From NCBI GenBank assembly GCA_003168335.1, contig PMSM01000010.1, forward strand, positions 272,001-336,000: a stretch of 64,000 bases of DNA. Direction: 5' to 3'. The translations under genes were made by a program, and so were the position numbers. Below are positions 61,221-64,000 of this stretch, one piece after another (the first letter of the stretch is position 1; every line of letters starts with the position of its first letter). The notes beneath the pieces were generated by a model that saw nothing but the letters and a program-made list of their open reading frames with translations, did not search any database and was not told the DNA's origin. The stretch is from Blastocatellia bacterium (GTDB taxonomy: Bacteria > Acidobacteriota > Blastocatellia > Pyrinomonadales > Pyrinomonadaceae).

Positions 61221-61964
61221 CTAGTGCTTCAGCCAGCCAAGCAAACCGTGAACAACCGTCTCGCGGTTCTCTTCATAGATCGCTTTGGTGAGCGGGATGT
61301 TCATCGGACAGACCTTGACGCAGTTCTGCGCGTTGCCGCAATTGGTGATGCCGTCTGCGCCCATGATTGCTTCCAGGCGCTCGTCGCGCGTCGTCGCGCC
61401 ACTGGGATGCATATTGAAGAGACGAACCTGGGCAATCGCCTGCGGGCCGATGTAGTGATCTTCGTCGTATTGCGGACAAGCTTCCAGACAACAACCACAA
61501 GTCATGCAGCGTGAGTAAGCGTAGCGCTCCTGCACATCTTCCTGATCCATGCGCGGGCCGGGTCCGAGATCGTGGGTTCCATCAAGTTCGATCCAGGCAT
61601 TAACCCGCCTCAGGTGATCGAACATCTGTGAGCGATCGACCATCAAGTCACGCACGTTGGGAAACTTGGACATCGGTTCGAGCTTAATCGGTTGATCAAG
61701 ATTGTCGACCAGCGCCGAGCACGATTGCCGCACGCGCCCGTTGATGACCATCGTGCAGATACCGCAAACTTGCTCGAGACAGTTCATGTCCCAGGACGGC
61801 GGGGTCGTCGTCTGGCCTGATTTCGTGACCGGGTGCTTACGAATCTCCATCAGGCAAGAGATGACGTTGAGGTTCGGACGGTAAGGAATCTCGAACTCTT
61901 CCCAGTGCTGTGGCGCATCGGGCGCGGCCCGGCGTTTGATGTGAATCTCGACTGTGTTAGTCAT
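61221..61964 (-). CDS. sdhB: Succinate dehydrogenase iron-sulfur subunit
   Basis: 247 aa from ATG 61964. Three clusters: [2Fe-2S] ligands in CLEQVCGICTMVINGRV plus the Cys of RQSC, [4Fe-4S] in SRCMTCGCCLEACPQY, and [3Fe-4S] in NCGNAQNCVKVCPMN. It carries electrons from SdhA to quinone through the membrane subunit. It lies after sdhA on the same strand with a REPIN-like repeat (62011-62124) in between. Confidence 0.96.
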   Translation of the reverse strand: MTNTVEIHIKRRAAPDAPQHWEEFEIPYRPNLNVISCLMEIRKHPVTKSGQTTTPPSWDMNCLEQVCGICTMVINGRVRQSCSALVDNLDQPIKLEPMSKFPNVRDLMVDRSQMFDHLRRVNAWIELDGTHDLGPGPRMDQEDVQERYAYSRCMTCGCCLEACPQYDEDHYIGPQAIAQVRLFNMHPSGATTRDERLEAIMGADGITNCGNAQNCVKVCPMNIPLTKAIYEENRETVVHGLLGWLKH

Positions 61965-62010
61965 AAGAATTTTGGACTGCGCCGGCAGAGCGTAGCGGCG
62001 ACGGCGCTTT

Positions 62011-62124
62011 ATGTCCGACAAACTTTAGTTTGTCGCTTCAAGTTGAGAATCTATTGGAGCGTCGACAAACTGAAGTTCGTCGGACATCCAAAGCGGTGTC
62101 GCGCTCCGCTTGCCACCGCACTCC
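62011..62124. repeat. Composite REPIN-like element, second copy
   Basis: GACAAACTTTAGTTTGTC (62017-62034) and inverted GACAAACTGAAGTTCGTC (62064-62081), plus a flank to 62124 matching the reverse complement of 13420-13462 with two differences. It fills the sdhA-sdhB gap. Confidence 0.85.
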
Positions 62125-62128
62125 AAAT

Positions 62129-63925
62129 CTATGCCTTCTTTGTTTCCTTCTTCTCGTGCGAATAGTCGCGCTTGCGCGGCGGAATCAGCGAGACGTCGAC
62201 CGGTTCATAAGAGAACACGGGACCCTCTCCCGAGTATTCCGCAATCGTCGTCTTCAGCCAGTTCGGATCGTCGCGATCGGGAAAGTCCGGCTTGTAATGC
62301 GCGCCCCGCGACTCGTTGCGATTGAGAGCGCCCAGGGTAATCACGCGCGCCAGATCCAACATGTTCTTCAAATGACGCGCATGCGGCAGGGCCATCGTCG
62401 CCCAAAGATTCGAATCGTTAATCGAGATGCGTTCGTAGCGCTGCATCAACTCGCGCAGGTGATCATCTGTTTCCTTCAGCCGGTCGTTATAGCGGATCAC
62501 GGTGACGTTGTCGGTCATGATCCGGCCCATCTCTTCATGCAGTTTGTACTGGTTCTCGTTGCCACTTTGGGTAATCAGCTTGTCGTTGATTTCCTGCTGA
62601 CGTTTCGTTTGCTGTTCGTAAAGCCCGGAGCCGTTGCTGCCGCTGCGTTCGACGCCATTCGCCCAATTGATAGCCGCAGGCGCCGCGATAAAGCCACCAT
62701 AGACACAACTCAACAGTGAATTTGCTCCCAGCCGGTTCGCTCCGTGAATCGAATAATCGCACTCGCCGGCCGCCAGCAACCCGGGGATGTTTGTGTGCTG
62801 ATTGAAATCAACCCACAGCCCGCCCATCGAATAATGCACGCCGGGAAAGATGCGCATCGGCACGTGACGCGGATCGTCGCCGACAAACATTTCGTAGATT
62901 TCCAGGATAGCGCCGAGCTTCTTGTCCAGGGTCTCAGCCGGAATGTGTGTGAGATCGAGATAGACCTGGTTCTCTCCAGACACGCCCATCCCGGAGAGAC
63001 AAACCTGAAAGATTTCGCGGGTGGCGATGTCGCGCGGGACCAGATTGCCGTACGCCGGATACTTCTCTTCCAGAAAATACCAGCGCTCGTTTTCCGGAAT
63101 CGATGAAGAAGACCGTTTGTCGCCCTTGGCCCGCGGGACCCACACGCGGCCACCTTCGCCGCGCGCCGACTCGCTCATCAAACGCAGTTTGTCTTCGCCC
63201 GGGATTGAAGTCGGATGCACCTGAATGAATTCGCCGTTGGCATACTTCGCGCCCTGCTGGTAACAAGCCGCCACGGCGCTGCCGGTGCATACCATCGAGT
63301 TCGTCGACTTGCCATAGATCAAGCCCGGGCCGCCGGTCGCGATAATCACCGCATCGGCAGGGAAAGCTTTCAACTCGAGCGAGCGCAGATTCATCGCTAC
63401 GACGCCGCGACAAACCTGATGGTCGTCGAGGATGAGCGACATCATCTCCCAGCCTTCGTATTTCTTGACGCGATCATCGACTTCATAGCGGCGCACTTGT
63501 TCATCCAGCGCGTACAAGAGCTGTTGACCGGTCGAAGCTCCGGCAAAAGCGGTGCGATGATGCTTGGTGCCGCCGAAGCGCCGAAAATCCAGCAGGCCTT
63601 CTTTGGTTCGTGAAAACGGCACGCCCATCCGATCGAACAGATAGATGATCGCCGGCGCCATTTCGCACATGGCTTTCGCCGGTGGCTGGTTTGCGAGAAA
63701 GTCTCCGCCGTAAACCGTGTCGTCGAAATGTTCCCAGGTCGAGTCGCCTTCGCCCTTGGTGTTGACGGCGCCGTTGATGCCGCCCTGAGCACAGACCGAA
63801 TGAGAACGCTTCACCGGCACGACGGAAAGGAGATCGACCTCGTGACCGGCTTCGGCGATTTTCATCGCCGCCGCCAGACCGGCCAGCCCACCACCAACTA
63901 CTACGATCTTGATTCCACTTGCCAT
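62129..63925 (-). CDS. sdhA: Succinate dehydrogenase flavoprotein subunit
   Basis: 598 aa. FAD-binding IVVVGGGLAGLAAAMKIAEA; covalent-FAD His in KRSHSVCAQGGINGA; substrate region DFRRFGGTKHHRTAFAGAST, IFPGVHYSMGGLWVDF and AAGECDYSIHGANRLGANSL. The C-terminal RNESRGAHYKPDFPDRDD is typical. It oxidises succinate with SdhB; the membrane subunit (sdhC) should lie beyond 64000. Confidence 0.97.
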   Translation of the reverse strand: MASGIKIVVVGGGLAGLAAAMKIAEAGHEVDLLSVVPVKRSHSVCAQGGINGAVNTKGEGDSTWEHFDDTVYGGDFLANQPPAKAMCEMAPAIIYLFDRMGVPFSRTKEGLLDFRRFGGTKHHRTAFAGASTGQQLLYALDEQVRRYEVDDRVKKYEGWEMMSLILDDHQVCRGVVAMNLRSLELKAFPADAVIIATGGPGLIYGKSTNSMVCTGSAVAACYQQGAKYANGEFIQVHPTSIPGEDKLRLMSESARGEGGRVWVPRAKGDKRSSSSIPENERWYFLEEKYPAYGNLVPRDIATREIFQVCLSGMGVSGENQVYLDLTHIPAETLDKKLGAILEIYEMFVGDDPRHVPMRIFPGVHYSMGGLWVDFNQHTNIPGLLAAGECDYSIHGANRLGANSLLSCVYGGFIAAPAAINWANGVERSGSNGSGLYEQQTKRQQEINDKLITQSGNENQYKLHEEMGRIMTDNVTVIRYNDRLKETDDHLRELMQRYERISINDSNLWATMALPHARHLKNMLDLARVITLGALNRNESRGAHYKPDFPDRDDPNWLKTTIAEYSGEGPVFSYEPVDVSLIPPRKRDYSHEKKETKKA

Positions 63926-63946
63926 AAGTTTCTTTAAAGAATGTCC

Positions 63947-63964
63947 GACAAACTTCCGTTTATC
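63947..63964. repeat. Degenerate GACAAACT palindrome before sdhA
   Basis: GACAAACTTCCGTTTATC, a decayed member of the family, about 20 bases upstream of the sdhA start. Confidence 0.55.
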
Positions 63965-64000
63965 GTTGAGTCCCGAAATAAGTTCATCATGCCCAGTAAC

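Overview
The window looks like chromosomal DNA of an acidobacterium, probably of the Blastocatellia type. The evidence is moderately high GC, a VWFA-related acidobacterial-domain protein, lipid A/Kdo genes (waaA, lpxK) that imply a diderm envelope, many secreted or lipoprotein ORFs, and intergenic regions crowded with small palindromic repeats. This taxonomic call is inference. I saw no rRNA, tRNA, CRISPR array, phage or transposase gene.

Layout. 0-1.2 kb: sucC. 1.9-11.4 kb: accessory and secreted genes on the + strand (kelch/galactose-oxidase-like, GH47 mannosidase, VWA protein, an MNT/HepT remnant, an exported PPOX protein, a ferritin-like protein, a lipoprotein, hemolysin III), with a 50-aa lipoprotein candidate just after. 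12-14 kb: class III aminotransferase and MOSC protein. 14-22.5 kb, - strand: PrcB-domain protein, tsaD, rsmD, recG, bacilliredoxin, tsaE, nnrDE (tRNA t6A, ribosome and DNA maintenance, metabolite repair). 22.9-25.4 kb: a large exported subtilase. 25.5-32.1 kb, - strand: murJ, an NtrC-type regulator, an AT-rich two-gene module with a TIR-like protein, and a hybrid histidine kinase. 32.3-42.6 kb: PBP4-type peptidase, Ogg-type glycosylase, TPR-retropepsin protein, PIN module, lytic transglycosylase, amidohydrolase, YARHG protein. 42.7-47.7 kb, - strand: hrcA-grpE-dnaK-dnaJ. 48-52.4 kb: SprT/YgjP-like peptidase, efp, waaA, lpxK. 52.5-59 kb, - strand: Ser/Thr kinase, atpI-atpB-atpE, SPFH protein, amidase. 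59.3-64 kb: mdh, an AT-rich membrane gene, sdhB, sdhA.

The core genes serve the TCA cycle and respiration (sucC, mdh, sdhAB, the F0 sector), protein folding (the hrcA operon), envelope building (murJ, waaA, lpxK, PBP4, transglycosylase) and translation (efp, tsaD, tsaE, rsmD).

The most unusual gene is the subtilase at 22902-25439. Behind its signal peptide it carries what reads as a complete but catalytically dead ClpB/ClpC first AAA+ domain, and its C-terminus is a run of about 7-residue DGVLVSD-type repeats. Second is the TIR-like pair lying between the two-component genes. Third is a dense population of REPIN-like hairpins. Their stems vary while staying paired, one has inserted in frame into the GH47 gene, and others overlap the ends of rsmD and of the amidase.
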